From positions 70,243-134,242 of the forward strand of contig NW_005195301.1 in the NCBI RefSeq assembly GCF_000372725.1: 64,000 nucleotides of DNA, in the 5' to 3' direction. This stretch comes from Emiliania huxleyi CCMP1516 (Eukaryota > Haptophyta > Isochrysidales > Noelaerhabdaceae). Positions 1 to 8,983 of this stretch are shown here, piece after piece. The position numbers and the translations under genes were made by a program. The notes under the pieces were generated by a model, which had not been told where the DNA came from, did not search any database, and worked only from the letters and a program-made list of their open reading frames with translations. Within the stretch, counting starts at the first letter, position 1. Every line of letters begins with the position of its first letter.

Positions 1-627
1 CCCAAGAACTTGATGGAGAGAGAGCCGAACGTGCCAGCCTCGTAGACATGCGTGGTCCAGCCTCGCACCCCAATACGCCGCCGAGCCCACCTCACTGCAC
101 TGCCGCCGCCAACAACGCTCAACGCAGCATCAGAGCAGAGGTGCTTCTCGCAACATGCCTGCCGCGAACGAGCGGAGGCATTGTGTAGCCACTTAGCTCG
201 GTGCAGTGTACAACGACCACTGCAGAAGCCGCAGGGCAAAAGCGACGTAACTGGGCTCGAATGCCATTTCTTTCATGTCGGCGTCGGAGGTGTTCAACCT
301 GTGTCACCCGGAATCCATAGTGTCACTCTTATGGATTTGAAATGTCAAATTTTCAGACAATTTGCCTGCAAACTTGTCAATTTTGCGAGCAAATCAGATG
401 CACACATCACCGCGTATGCCCCCGCCGGCGTGGGAGTGGCCGCACCACGTGCTGGGTGCGCCGTGTGCAACTCCCGTGACCACGATGCCCCGCGCTGGGG
501 CGGTGGGGCGGTTAGCTCTCGGTTGACGACAGAACATGTTCACATTCGCACGTGGAGTGTGTGCGTGTAGCACTCTAAGGATGTATGCCAAGTTAAGTAA
601 CCAACAAACACACTCAGAGAGAGGAGC
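1..627. other. Intergenic, nothing recognised
   Basis: Open frames here do not resemble any family I know and have no consistent coding character. A locally AT-richer patch lies at about 315-400. It is downstream of the transposase-like gene that follows on the minus strand and may contain its 3' flank. Confidence 0.4.
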
Positions 628-2634
628 TCAAATCTCCTCATCATCACTGCAGAGGACGCTCTTGCCGGCGCGGCAGCGCTTAGAGGGGGGGCGGGGCGCA
701 TCATCGTCGTCAGAATCATCCTCAGATTCCGCGGAGGCAGAGCCAGACTCGGAGCCTCGGGTCTCAGCCTTGTCGTGCAGCTGGCGCAGAGCCTGCATGC
801 AGCACTTGGTCAGCTTGACACTGCTTGACGACGACCCACGCGTCATCTGGACGGCGAGCGGGATGATCGTATCAATTGAAATCATATCAACCTCAGGCAC
901 CTTGCGTCGCCCCTCCGTCTTTGTAGCCAGCTTGAATGTAGGCCCCTGTCCCCAGCTGTGGTTCGTAGATTTGCGGCGATACCACTGCATTTCGTACACC
1001 TCGTCCTGCAGCTTGTCCTGCTCAGAGTTGAAAGTGCGACGGGCCAGCCCAACGGCCAACTCCCCCTCGAGCTCCCCCAGTTCGACAAAGAAGACGGCGT
1101 CTTGCTTCTCCAAGTTGTCACGCACGTAAGCATGCCGCACGCGGTCATCCAAAAGACGCGCCTCCGCCTGATTTGCCTTTGTATACCCTGGGTGAATGAC
1201 GATGTTGGCTTCGGCTGCACTGGATGTAGTGCCGAGATGCTCGCGATCGTGTCGCCGGCTCTGCCCTGCCACTGGTGGCGGCGGCGGGGCGGCAGGCTGG
1301 GGGGCGCGCTGCAGCGGCACGGGAGCGTTCCTCTTGAGAATAGACCACAGATTGTTCCAAGAGAGGGACGACTCTGGTAGCGTGGGCAGAGCAGCTCCCT
1401 GCGACATGACCTCCTGCTTGCTGGCAACAAAGGTGTCAGCGGCCGGGTTCGAGAGATGCCAGTTGCCAAGCTCTGACCACGCGGCTCGCGCTGCCTGCGA
1501 CTGCTGGACCTGCCCAAAGTCCCATTTAGCCAGATCACTGAACACCTTTTTCATCTCCCAATCATCCGCCGCCTTCCAAGGCTCCACACCGGGGTCTGCA
1601 GCGATGTCCGGGTACTTGCACATCAGGTCCACGCCTGCCGGGTCGCTGCGCAAAACTCCAACTGTCACCACCTTCCCCGTCGCGTCGTTTGTCTGAACTT
1701 GGGTCTGCATCCACGGCCCCCACTCGTCCCTCTCGAACGTTGGTGAGTCGGAGATGGCGTACTTGTACTGCACTCGCACCGTCTGCGTCTCCGGCACCCA
1801 CGTGTGGCGCCAGACAAGAGGCACGGCGATGTTCGAGATCTTGTCCGCATTCACGCAGCCATCAAACCACTTGACAAAGGCGAAGTTTGCAATCAGCACG
1901 CTAATCTCCACACGCTTGTTGCTGTAGTTGCTCGCAGTCGAAAACTTTCCGCGCAGAAACTTGATTAGGTCCCAGACGGTGTGGCAGCCAGCAAAGCCGT
2001 TGCCTGTGAGCCAGCCCTCAATGACCGAGAAGGCACCATCAGTCAGGTAGTGGTGGGAATGGTCGGGCGGCAGGCGCGTCATTACCACCTCGTCAAACAC
2101 GCGCTCTTTTACGAGCGTGGAGTTCAGAGCGAGGGAGGCAAAGTTGCAATTCTCGGAACCGCCGTCGTTGCTACGGAGGTACCGCCGATGCTGAGGCGTG
2201 ATCTCACGGGACTGTATCAGCCGAGCAAGCCCGAGGATGGATGACGTCATCCCAAAGTTGGCGCCGGTAGTCAGATTGGGCAGAAGCACATTGAGCTGGA
2301 ACAGCTTGCCGACAAAGCAGTTGGCTTGCACCGACACGCGGTACTTGTATCGAGACGTGTTTGCACTCGACGCGCGCTGGGAGGCCGGCAGGAACAAGCA
2401 TTCGTCGCCGCACTTGTCCGCGGCCTCGACGAGCCGGAAGTTCCCAGAGCCCTCATTGATAAGTAGGTCGAGGCAATCCCGCTGCTTGTATATCCACTGG
2501 TGGTGATCAGTGAGCTTCTTCTTCCTCGCCGCGATGACCTCTGCGCCAAGCCTCTGCGAGATGGCGTCGGCGACGGCGAGGCGGCCCGCCTGGCATTCCG
2601 CGCACTCCTTAGGATCGAGCGGGGGACCGATAGG
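628..2634 (-). CDS. DDE-type transposase-like protein, 5'-truncated
   Basis: A single open frame runs from a stop just above 2634 down to 628 (about 668 codons), with no convincing ATG near its 5' end. The N-terminal part has a Cys-x2-Cys pair (CAEC) and a basic stretch ending RKKKLTDHHQW. The core has a pattern typical of RNase-H-fold transposase or integrase domains in protists: an EAADK segment, then NDGGSEN, then LPPDHSHHYLTDGAFS. This resembles the domains often labelled DUF7869; the family name is from memory and tentative. The C-terminus is serine-rich and acidic (ending SDDEEI). The first 24 bases of the frame (2611-2634) already lie inside the 1.8-kb repeat, so the original N-terminus is missing. 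It is probably a transposon remnant rather than a working gene. Confidence 0.6.
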   Translation of the reverse strand, partial: PIGPPLDPKECAECQAGRLAVADAISQRLGAEVIAARKKKLTDHHQWIYKQRDCLDLLINEGSGNFRLVEAADKCGDECLFLPASQRASSANTSRYKYRVSVQANCFVGKLFQLNVLLPNLTTGANFGMTSSILGLARLIQSREITPQHRRYLRSNDGGSENCNFASLALNSTLVKERVFDEVVMTRLPPDHSHHYLTDGAFSVIEGWLTGNGFAGCHTVWDLIKFLRGKFSTASNYSNKRVEISVLIANFAFVKWFDGCVNADKISNIAVPLVWRHTWVPETQTVRVQYKYAISDSPTFERDEWGPWMQTQVQTNDATGKVVTVGVLRSDPAGVDLMCKYPDIAADPGVEPWKAADDWEMKKVFSDLAKWDFGQVQQSQAARAAWSELGNWHLSNPAADTFVASKQEVMSQGAALPTLPESSLSWNNLWSILKRNAPVPLQRAPQPAAPPPPPVAGQSRRHDREHLGTTSSAAEANIVIHPGYTKANQAEARLLDDRVRHAYVRDNLEKQDAVFFVELGELEGELAVGLARRTFNSEQDKLQDEVYEMQWYRRKSTNHSWGQGPTFKLATKTEGRRKVPEVDMISIDTIIPLAVQMTRGSSSSSVKLTKCCMQALRQLHDKAETRGSESGSASAESEDDSDDDDAPRPPSKRCRAGKSVLCSDDEEI

Positions 2635-3317
2635 CTAGAGAGATCAACGCTGACCGATCATCGTCAGCCGAGACGCCCGAGTGAGTGGCTCACTATACGG
2701 CTGTTAGTGGTGGTAGTACAACATAGACTCACATGGTCACAAGTCTTTAGTAAAACGCCAGCACTCGACACGACGAAGGTGTATTGGGCTCGAAGGCGCG
2801 GTGAACACAGCCGCCTCGAGCGTACCGCTAAAACACGAGCCGAGGTGGGAGGGGGCGGCGGCGGCGAAGAGGCGGGAGAGCTGGGTCCAATGCCTTCTGC
2901 TCTGCTGCTGCGGTGCTGGGGGGGTCGGGACCCCCCCCCCCCCCCCCAGCAGCAGCGCTCTGCTGCTGGGGGGGTCGGGACCCCCCCCCCCAGGGCATCG
3001 AGGAAGATCGCGCTCCCGGCGACAGCGACAACCCTCTCCTCACTTTTGGCCAAGTCTTGCGCGCATGACCCTGTTAGCGTGTGCATGCCACCTCGCTGCC
3101 GCAAGCCAGGTCCCTACGCCAAACGTCTCTGAAAATTCTCTATTTCGAGCTTGAGATCTTACAGAGGGCACCCACCTCCCTCTCCATCCCCGAGCAGCGC
3201 TCCCGCCATTTCGAGAAGGTATCAGACACGCCTCTCATACTGTAGAGCCGTACGATACCGTACAGAGAGCCTCACGACCGCACCCCCCTGTATATGACCT
3301 ACCGCACCCGTACCCGG

Positions 3318-3739
3318 CTACCGCCGCCGCGTGCGACGTACGTGGCGCCGCTGGCCATCCCGGCTGCTGCCGCCGCCCCTCTCGACGCCGCTCCCCTCGC
3401 CGCCGGTATCGACCGCGCCGCCGACGTTGGTCGCGCTGGACGGCAGCGCGTCCCCAGTCTCGCCGTCGCTCTTCTCGCCGTCGCTCGCCTCGCCGCTGGT
3501 ATTAGGGGCCGCGCCGCCGGCGCCGAGCGTCACCTGCCTCCACGTCTCTTCCTCTAAGGAGAGGAGAGGCTCGGCGTCCGGGTAGCCGTCGTACTCGACC
3601 GCATCCACACGAGCCGGCCGCCCGAACCTACCTCCCGCCACGTGATGGTGGCCGGCCACCACCCCTGCTCGCCTAGGATCTCGACGTGCGTGCCTATCTC
3701 GATGACAGCGTGCCCGGCCAGCCTCGCCGTCGCGTCCAC
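3318..3739 (-). pseudogene. Tudor-like domain remnant in repeat copy A
   Basis: On the minus strand one frame reads GTHVEILGEQGWWPATITW and a second frame continues RVDAVEYDGYPDAEPLLSLE, so the domain is split by a frame change near 3610. The same architecture (VEI...WYPATV...VEYDGYPD...) is intact in the gene at 22793-23923. Tudor-like or Agenet-like folds usually bind methylated residues on chromatin proteins, but that is family knowledge and not shown here. No GT-AG or GC-AG intron restores the frame. The same break occurs in copy B, so it predates the duplication. Confidence 0.55.
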
Positions 3740-4408
3740 GCGCAGCCGCTCCGCCGCGCCTCCTGCGGCTCCGCGGGCTGCCGCAGCACGTAGTGTCGGC
3801 CGTACTCCGCGCCACCCGCGAGGACGTCAGCCGCTCACCGTCTCGACCGCCGCCTCGATTGGCGGAGGGGCTCGACCCGTCGTTCCGCGACCTCCTGGAG
3901 TCCTGGTGCGCCGCCCGTCGGTCGACGCCCTCGCCCCTGCGCTCCACCAACGACGCCGTCGCTGTCCTCGCCGACGTGTCCGTGATTCGGGGCCGCCCAT
4001 TTCAGGTCGCCCATCTCTCACGCCATTGGATGCAGCCGAGATGCAAAATCCAAAACTGCCGTACCCCCCTGACCCCCCCTCTGGACGCGTCCACCCTCCG
4101 TCCAACATTCGCATCCCCTCTTTTACATACAATACCCCCCCCTCTTCTCGACCCCCCCCTTGACCCCCCCCTGGACGCGTCCACCCTCCGTCCAACATTC
4201 GCGATCCCTCTTTTACATACATAAAACACCGAAAATACATTCCAAACCATTCCAAAAACACACCACACCATCTACACACGTTCCTTTGCCCCAAAATCTA
4301 AAAAAAAAAATCGAAAAATTCACATTTCAACTATATAGGCGGGTGCGGAGCTGGCCTCCCCTATCCAGCATCCCACACTCGAAGCGCACGTCGCCGCGGC
4401 ACCGTGCG

Positions 4409-4418
4409 CGATCGAGTG
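4409..4418. repeat. Target site duplication, left
   Basis: CGATCGAGTG directly precedes the left terminal inverted repeat. It is repeated at 6363-6372 immediately after the right one and is present once at 10780-10789 in the uninterrupted copy B. Confidence 0.9.
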
Positions 4419-4462
4419 AAGGCCCCCGCACGGGGGGTCCCGGCCGACGTCATGCGCGTCCG
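4419..4462 (+). repeat. Left terminal inverted repeat, 44 bp
   Basis: Identical to the reverse complement of 6319-6362 over 44 bases. The two ends diverge immediately inward of this. Confidence 0.92.
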
Positions 4463-4740
4463 GACGCGGCCCTCCGTACACGGAAACAGGATACTGAAGG
4501 CATTCCCGAACTCAAAACAGGATACTGAGGGCAGATATGAGCTCAGCTCAGTGAGATCTAGCTGCACATACCCTTAGTATCCAGAATAGTTAAGTCTGAA
4601 AAAAGTCGGTCCGACCGCGCGGAGCCGTCTGGCTCTCTGCAGAGCCCTCGCGGGCACGCCTGGTCCGCGGCGGCGAGGAGGGAGCGAGCGCCGAGAGCAA
4701 CGTCAATCCTGTGTGCGAGGGGGAGGGGAACACACTTATG

Positions 4741-5196
4741 CTAGTAGGTCAGGGAGGTGTAGATGGCCGGGGTCAACCACCTGCACTCGGATGAGCCGCA
4801 GCCTAATCTCCGCCGTCGCCGCAGCAGGCAGCAGCTTGCCAAAGGAGCCGCCAGCGTGGAGTATAGGTGCCAAAGCTCTGCTCCATGGTGTTCGCCGCCG
4901 ATACGCGAGCCCCACTTTTGTTGCTGCGCACTCTCATCTATTGTGGACGGGACGTAGCCTTCTGGCACGGGCAAGACCTCGGCTGGCACGTAGGAAGGTC
5001 GAGGTCCGGGCTCCCCCAGTCCCATGTTGACGACACCAGTAGACAGCTCCTTGCCGAGCATTGATGTGCAGAGGGCCTGGTAGATGACTGGACCAAGGCA
5101 CTGCACACCGGAACCAAAACACTGCATGCACTTGCTCGCATCCGGCCCCGCTGTGCTCTTGGAATGCAGCGTGCCACGGCACAGGCAGTGCGGCAA
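4741..5196 (-). CDS. Unidentified ORF inside the transposon
   Basis: An ATG-started frame of 151 codons, rich in Cys near its N-terminus (CLC, CMQC) and with a basic RRRRR run. I do not recognise it. It could be a fragment of a host gene captured by the element or chance coding. It is listed only because it is the most protein-like frame in the element. Confidence 0.2.
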   Translation of the reverse strand: MPHCLCRGTLHSKSTAGPDASKCMQCFGSGVQCLGPVIYQALCTSMLGKELSTGVVNMGLGEPGPRPSYVPAEVLPVPEGYVPSTIDESAQQQKWGSRIGGEHHGAELWHLYSTLAAPLASCCLLRRRRRLGCGSSECRWLTPAIYTSLTY

Positions 5197-6318
5197 ACGC
5201 TGTATGCTCGGTCATCATCGCCTCCGTGCTTGTCCCTGCAGCCATACTGCGTCAGTTAGCACTGTAGGCGAGAGCACGCCGAGCACCGCACTCGTTGCAG
5301 CTGCCGAGGGCTGCACGCGTAACTGCTGTGGGCGCCCGCGAGAGCGCGCGATGTTTTGTTCTCCGCTCGAGGTTCTCCTGAAAAGAAAGATATCCGGCCC
5401 GAACGCTACGGTGGAGCACAGAAAATCACGCGCACCAACTCCAATTAGAACTCCAATTAAACAAAAACTCGAATTAGCAGACAGAAGAACGCTATCGCTA
5501 GAGTGAAAGCCCCGCGAAGCGGCGCAAAACATGATAGCTGGGCTCATCAGTCCTGCTGTCGAGTCACCTGGGCAAGAGTCTGACAACGACAGCTTGCCAG
5601 GAAAGGGCAGCTACACGTCCAGCCACGCATCGAGTGACGACGAGCAACCAGGAATCCTGCTCCTCGACGACAGCACATCGATCATCGTCCTCGCATGCCA
5701 CATCATCGACGACAGAAGGCAGGCAAGCCATCCCAGTGACGCCCGATCGACCCACAGCGATCCCACGGCTGAAGATCTTGGCATTGCGCTATCGCTGGTT
5801 GTTGCGCCCTGCGAACGACTTCGGTGTGGGCCGCTCAAGTCGGTCGAATTTATTCAACGCTCTTGGCATGCACGGCAGGAGAACGACAGCGGGGTGGCGC
5901 AACTTCCCCGATCCCCTTCACTGCTTGAGATGGCTGCACAGAACGCAGTATGGGCTCGGGCGTCGGTCCATTCAGACTGCGGGGGAGCATGCATACCCCA
6001 CAGCCACGCTCCAGACCGCGCTGCTGATCCGGCAAATTGGAGGACCTCGTGCCTCTCGGCTTCTCTTATGCGTGATGCCAGCAGAAAGGACGCTGATGCA
6101 TGCTCAAATGAGGCACCGCGTATCTCCTCGCAGCTGCAGCTGGCATCCGCCGTGGACTAACGAAATCTGCGATCTCAGTGCCCCAGCACGCAAAATTTTC
6201 TCTGCAGGGCTACCGCCCCGCACCCCGCCTGGGATGAATTCACACCTCTCAACAGCTGTTCACACTTGGAAAACTCACCGGATTTGGGCCACTTGCCTGG
6301 GCGACCCTGGACCCCTGG

Positions 6319-6362
6319 CGGACGCGCATGACGTCGGCCGGGACCCCCCGTGCGGGGGCCTT
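6319..6362 (-). repeat. Right terminal inverted repeat, 44 bp
   Basis: Reverse complement of 4419-4462 without mismatch. It is followed directly by the second copy of the CGATCGAGTG target duplication at 6363-6372. Confidence 0.92.
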
Positions 6363-6580
6363 CGATCGAGTGGCTGCACTAAAACCTCCAGTCCAACAGT
6401 CGGATTCCGCCTCATGCCCTCATCACTGTAGACGATGGCGAGCGCATGTTCCAGGTGCCAAAGCGAACAATCCAGCCCAGTGAGCCCCCATCCTGCACTA
6501 CTATGAGGTTGCCCCGTTGCACAAACGTGCGCACCATGCCGCCCTGAGCCCTTCCTGTCAGGCTGTCCGGTGCTGTCAGG

Positions 6581-8337
6581 TGACAGGGCTGGTGGACTAA
6601 CGTTAGCACACCTCAGGGGGAGCACTGACTACAGATCGTGCCAACACTTGGCGCAAAGGTCGGTGTTAGCACAGTCTAACGGCAGTCCCAAAACAAGTGT
6701 TAGCACGCCGTTAGAACGGTGTTGGCCGACACCCTCCGGGTAAAACCCGGGTATACCTGCAAAAAACCAGGTATACCCGAAAAATACCTGTGGGTCCGCG
6801 TCAATGCCGCGCGCGCCCTACTCCCAGGGCCCCTGCGCCAACTGCGGCTCGCACCGCCTGCTCAAGTACGCGCACCCACCTTGTGATTTTTGGGTCAAAA
6901 TCGTCCCGATTTCATAATGTTCGTTCGTACGTGCATCCGCGGCGCCCAGCGCGGTGCCAGCGGCTCCCATACCTCTAAGAGGCCACCCACCTCCGTATAG
7001 ACCCTTATATCCGCGGTTTACGCCCAATAGAGGCAGCTGCAAGAGGGCCCGGACGGGCACTGCGGCACACACTGCTCGCTGCTCGGCCATGCGGTAGCGT
7101 CTGGTGATGCCGCCCCTGCGCGGGCGGGGGCGTCTCGCTCGGCAGCAACTGCGCCGCGCAGCGCAGGTTCGAGGGTCGCGGTGGGTGGGTGCACTGGAAG
7201 ACGTAGCGGTCGAGAAAGCGCTCAGCGACCGCTACGTCTCGAGGATGGAGCCGTCGCGCGGACCCGACCGGCCGACCGGCAGTAGCAGCAGGCGCCGGAG
7301 GGCGCGGGAGGCAGCGGCGACACCTCGGGCCAGAAGCGCGAGCCCTAGGCTGGTGAGGGGGCCCGCTCATGCGTAAACGGCTCTGGGACTTAGCTAAATC
7401 GCGCATCGAAATCGGGACGATTTTGCCAGGGCACCGTCACAAGGTGGCACCATGTGCGCTCGCTACCGGTGCCAAAAGGCAGCATCGGCGCTGCGCCAGG
7501 CGCGGCTGGCAGGTGGCGGTGCGGACGATGCGGTCGTGCCGACATTCTGCTTCAAGATTGAGGCAGTGCTCGGCATGCGCTTCTGCGAGCCCGAGCAACT
7601 CATCGCAAAGAAGCGGCGCAACAGGCTGGCTGCTGCCGACAAGGCCATGTGCTACCTCACGCGAGGCACCTTCAAAGAGGACAGCAATGACGCTGGATTC
7701 ATCGACACGCGCTCGAGGAGCTGTACGAGAACTGTGGGGCAAGACGCCGCTGAAGAATGCGCTCAAGAAGTATCGAAAGGCGGAAGAGGAGGATGTGATG
7801 CGGCGATTGCCGACACTTTGAGGAGGGCGTCGAGCACGAGGGATACGATAATGAACTTAGACATAGGGACCCCATCCATGGGACATGTTCGCAATCGCAG
7901 CTGCGGGTGTGAAGTGAATAATATGCTACATGCGCGTTCTTTACATACTAAAACAAAGGGCAGCAACAGCCCCTACCCTCCCCAGACAGGCGGGTCCAAG
8001 TAGATGACTCACGCACACAACGAGACGAGCGCGCTGTACACCAACTCTGTACCCCGCTTACCGCGTCCTAGTTTGGACGCACTCGGCGCGAGGGCGGTGC
8101 CGAGGCGGCGGACAGCCTAGGCTAGACGGCCCGCCACCCTGGCTAGGAGCAGTACGCGGAGGCTGGCAGGCAGGCACACATCGCATCGCGCGGTCCCATC
8201 CCGCCCCGCCGCCCGCCTAACGGAGCGTGCCAACACCTCCCGAGTGGCAGTGTTAGAACGTTCTAACACCTCTGCAGCTGTGGTGTTAGCCGTTAACGTA
8301 CCAACACCGTTCTAACGTTAGTCCACCAGCCCTGTCA
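6581..8337. mobile_element. Possible element bounded by 26-bp inverted repeats
   Basis: TGACAGGGCTGGTGGACTAA begins the left arm at 6581, and its reverse complement ends the right arm at 8337 with 26 of 26 matches. Both arms continue inward into TAAC-rich sequence. No target duplication is obvious and no transposase frame is seen, so this may equally be two inverted copies of a smaller repeat. Confidence 0.4.
7199..7239. repeat. Perfect 14-bp stem hairpin
   Basis: AGACGTAGCGGTCG at 7199-7212 pairs with 7226-7239 around a 13-base loop. It sits between two inverted copies of GAAATCGGGACGATTTTG (left arm within 6890-6920 on the minus strand, right arm about 7407-7424 on the plus strand). Confidence 0.7.
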
Positions 8338-8604
8338 GGTGATCTGTCGGGCTTTCGGGCACTGTCAGGCACTGTCAAGTGCCTCTGTCAGACCAGCTGT
8401 CAAGTGCTGTCAGTGCTGACGGGTGCTGTCCGGTGCTTGTCTGACAGGCGAGGTGCTCTGTAGCTGTCAGGTGCTGTCGGAGCTGTCGCGTGTTGCTGTC
8501 AGGCGTTGTCGGAGCTGTCAGAGCTGCCAGGCTGCTGCTGCTGTCAGACCAGTGTGAGTGGCCGCACACTGCTCGGTACCCCCCCTGCACATCTAAAGTC
8601 ATGG

Positions 8605-8722
8605 CCGACCCCCCCCCCAGCAGCAGCGCTCTGCTGCTGGGGGGGTCGGGACCCCCCCCCCCAGCAGGAGCGCTCTGCTGCTGGGGGGGTCGGGACCCCC
8701 CCCCCAGCAGCAGCGCTCTGAG
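8605..8722. repeat. Tandem C-tract/AGCAGCAG hairpins
   Basis: Three consecutive units each consist of a C-tract, AGCAGCAGCGCTCTGCTGCT or a close variant, and a G-tract followed by GTCGGGA. Each can fold on itself. The same unit occurs once in each 1.8-kb repeat (about 2935-2990 and 9305-9365). Confidence 0.75.
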
Positions 8723-8983
8723 CTGCTAGGGGGTGCTGGCAAAGTGGCATCTCTGTATCGACAACTGTAAGTAAGTACGGTTAGCGTTCCAGTCGCCGGC
8801 GAGGTGCTGGATATTAAACGGCTTGAGGGCGAGCCGCATGGCTTCCACCACGTCGCTGCCCGCCATTGCGGCGACGCGTCGCGGCGGACCTGACAGTGTT
8901 GCCGCGCGACGGGCCGCGCGCGCGTTTCGAAAAAAGAAAAGTCCTTAAGCTCAGTCGATCGATTTCGACGAGCGAGCGATCCG

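Larger units (their letters stand above)
2611..4418. repeat. 1.8-kb dispersed repeat, copy A
   Basis: Nearly identical to 8984-10794 over its whole length apart from a stretch corresponding to 9070-9300. It starts at AGGATCGAGCGGGGG and ends at GATCGAGTGGCTGC, the last five bases of which (6373-6377) lie beyond the transposon inserted at 4419. The near-repeat GATCGAGYGG at both ends could be an old target duplication. Inside are a C-tract/AGCAGCAG hairpin (about 2930-2995), a broken Tudor-like domain on the minus strand, and a tandem pair of about 65 bp (about 4071-4135 and 4161-4222). I cannot assign it to a transposon class. Confidence 0.85.
4419..6362. mobile_element. 1,944-bp DNA transposon, MULE-like, probably non-autonomous
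   Basis: The element has perfect 44-bp terminal inverted repeats (4419-4462 and 6319-6362, beginning AAGGCCCCCGCACGGGGGGT) and a 10-bp target duplication, CGATCGAGTG. A 9-11 bp duplication with long terminal repeats is the usual mark of Mutator-like elements, so that class is the best guess. The interior holds no ORF I recognise as a transposase. The longest frames (minus 4741-5196, plus 5531-6160) have no family signature. The element is therefore probably non-autonomous, perhaps carrying captured sequence. The identical ends and the exact empty site in copy B suggest fairly recent insertion. Confidence 0.88.
6378..8983. other. Repeat-rich region without a recognisable gene
   Basis: Contains a pair of 26-bp inverted repeats (6581-6606 and 8312-8337), arrays of TAAC/GTTAG-rich sequence next to each (6600-6740 and 8220-8320), degenerate TGTCAGGTGC repeats (8330-8540), a strong hairpin at 7199-7239, and three tandem C-tract/AGCAGCAG hairpins (8605-8722). 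A frame at 7452-8003 has mixed composition (includes CFKIEAVLGMRFCEPEQLI) but no family I know, and a lysine/glutamate-rich tail in another frame ends near 7820. It may be a decayed gene. Confidence 0.4.

Noticed and set aside
5531-6160. Plus-strand frame inside the MULE-like element as a transposase
   Set aside because: No D-D-E pattern, zinc finger or MULE/FLYWCH-type motif visible; left unassigned.
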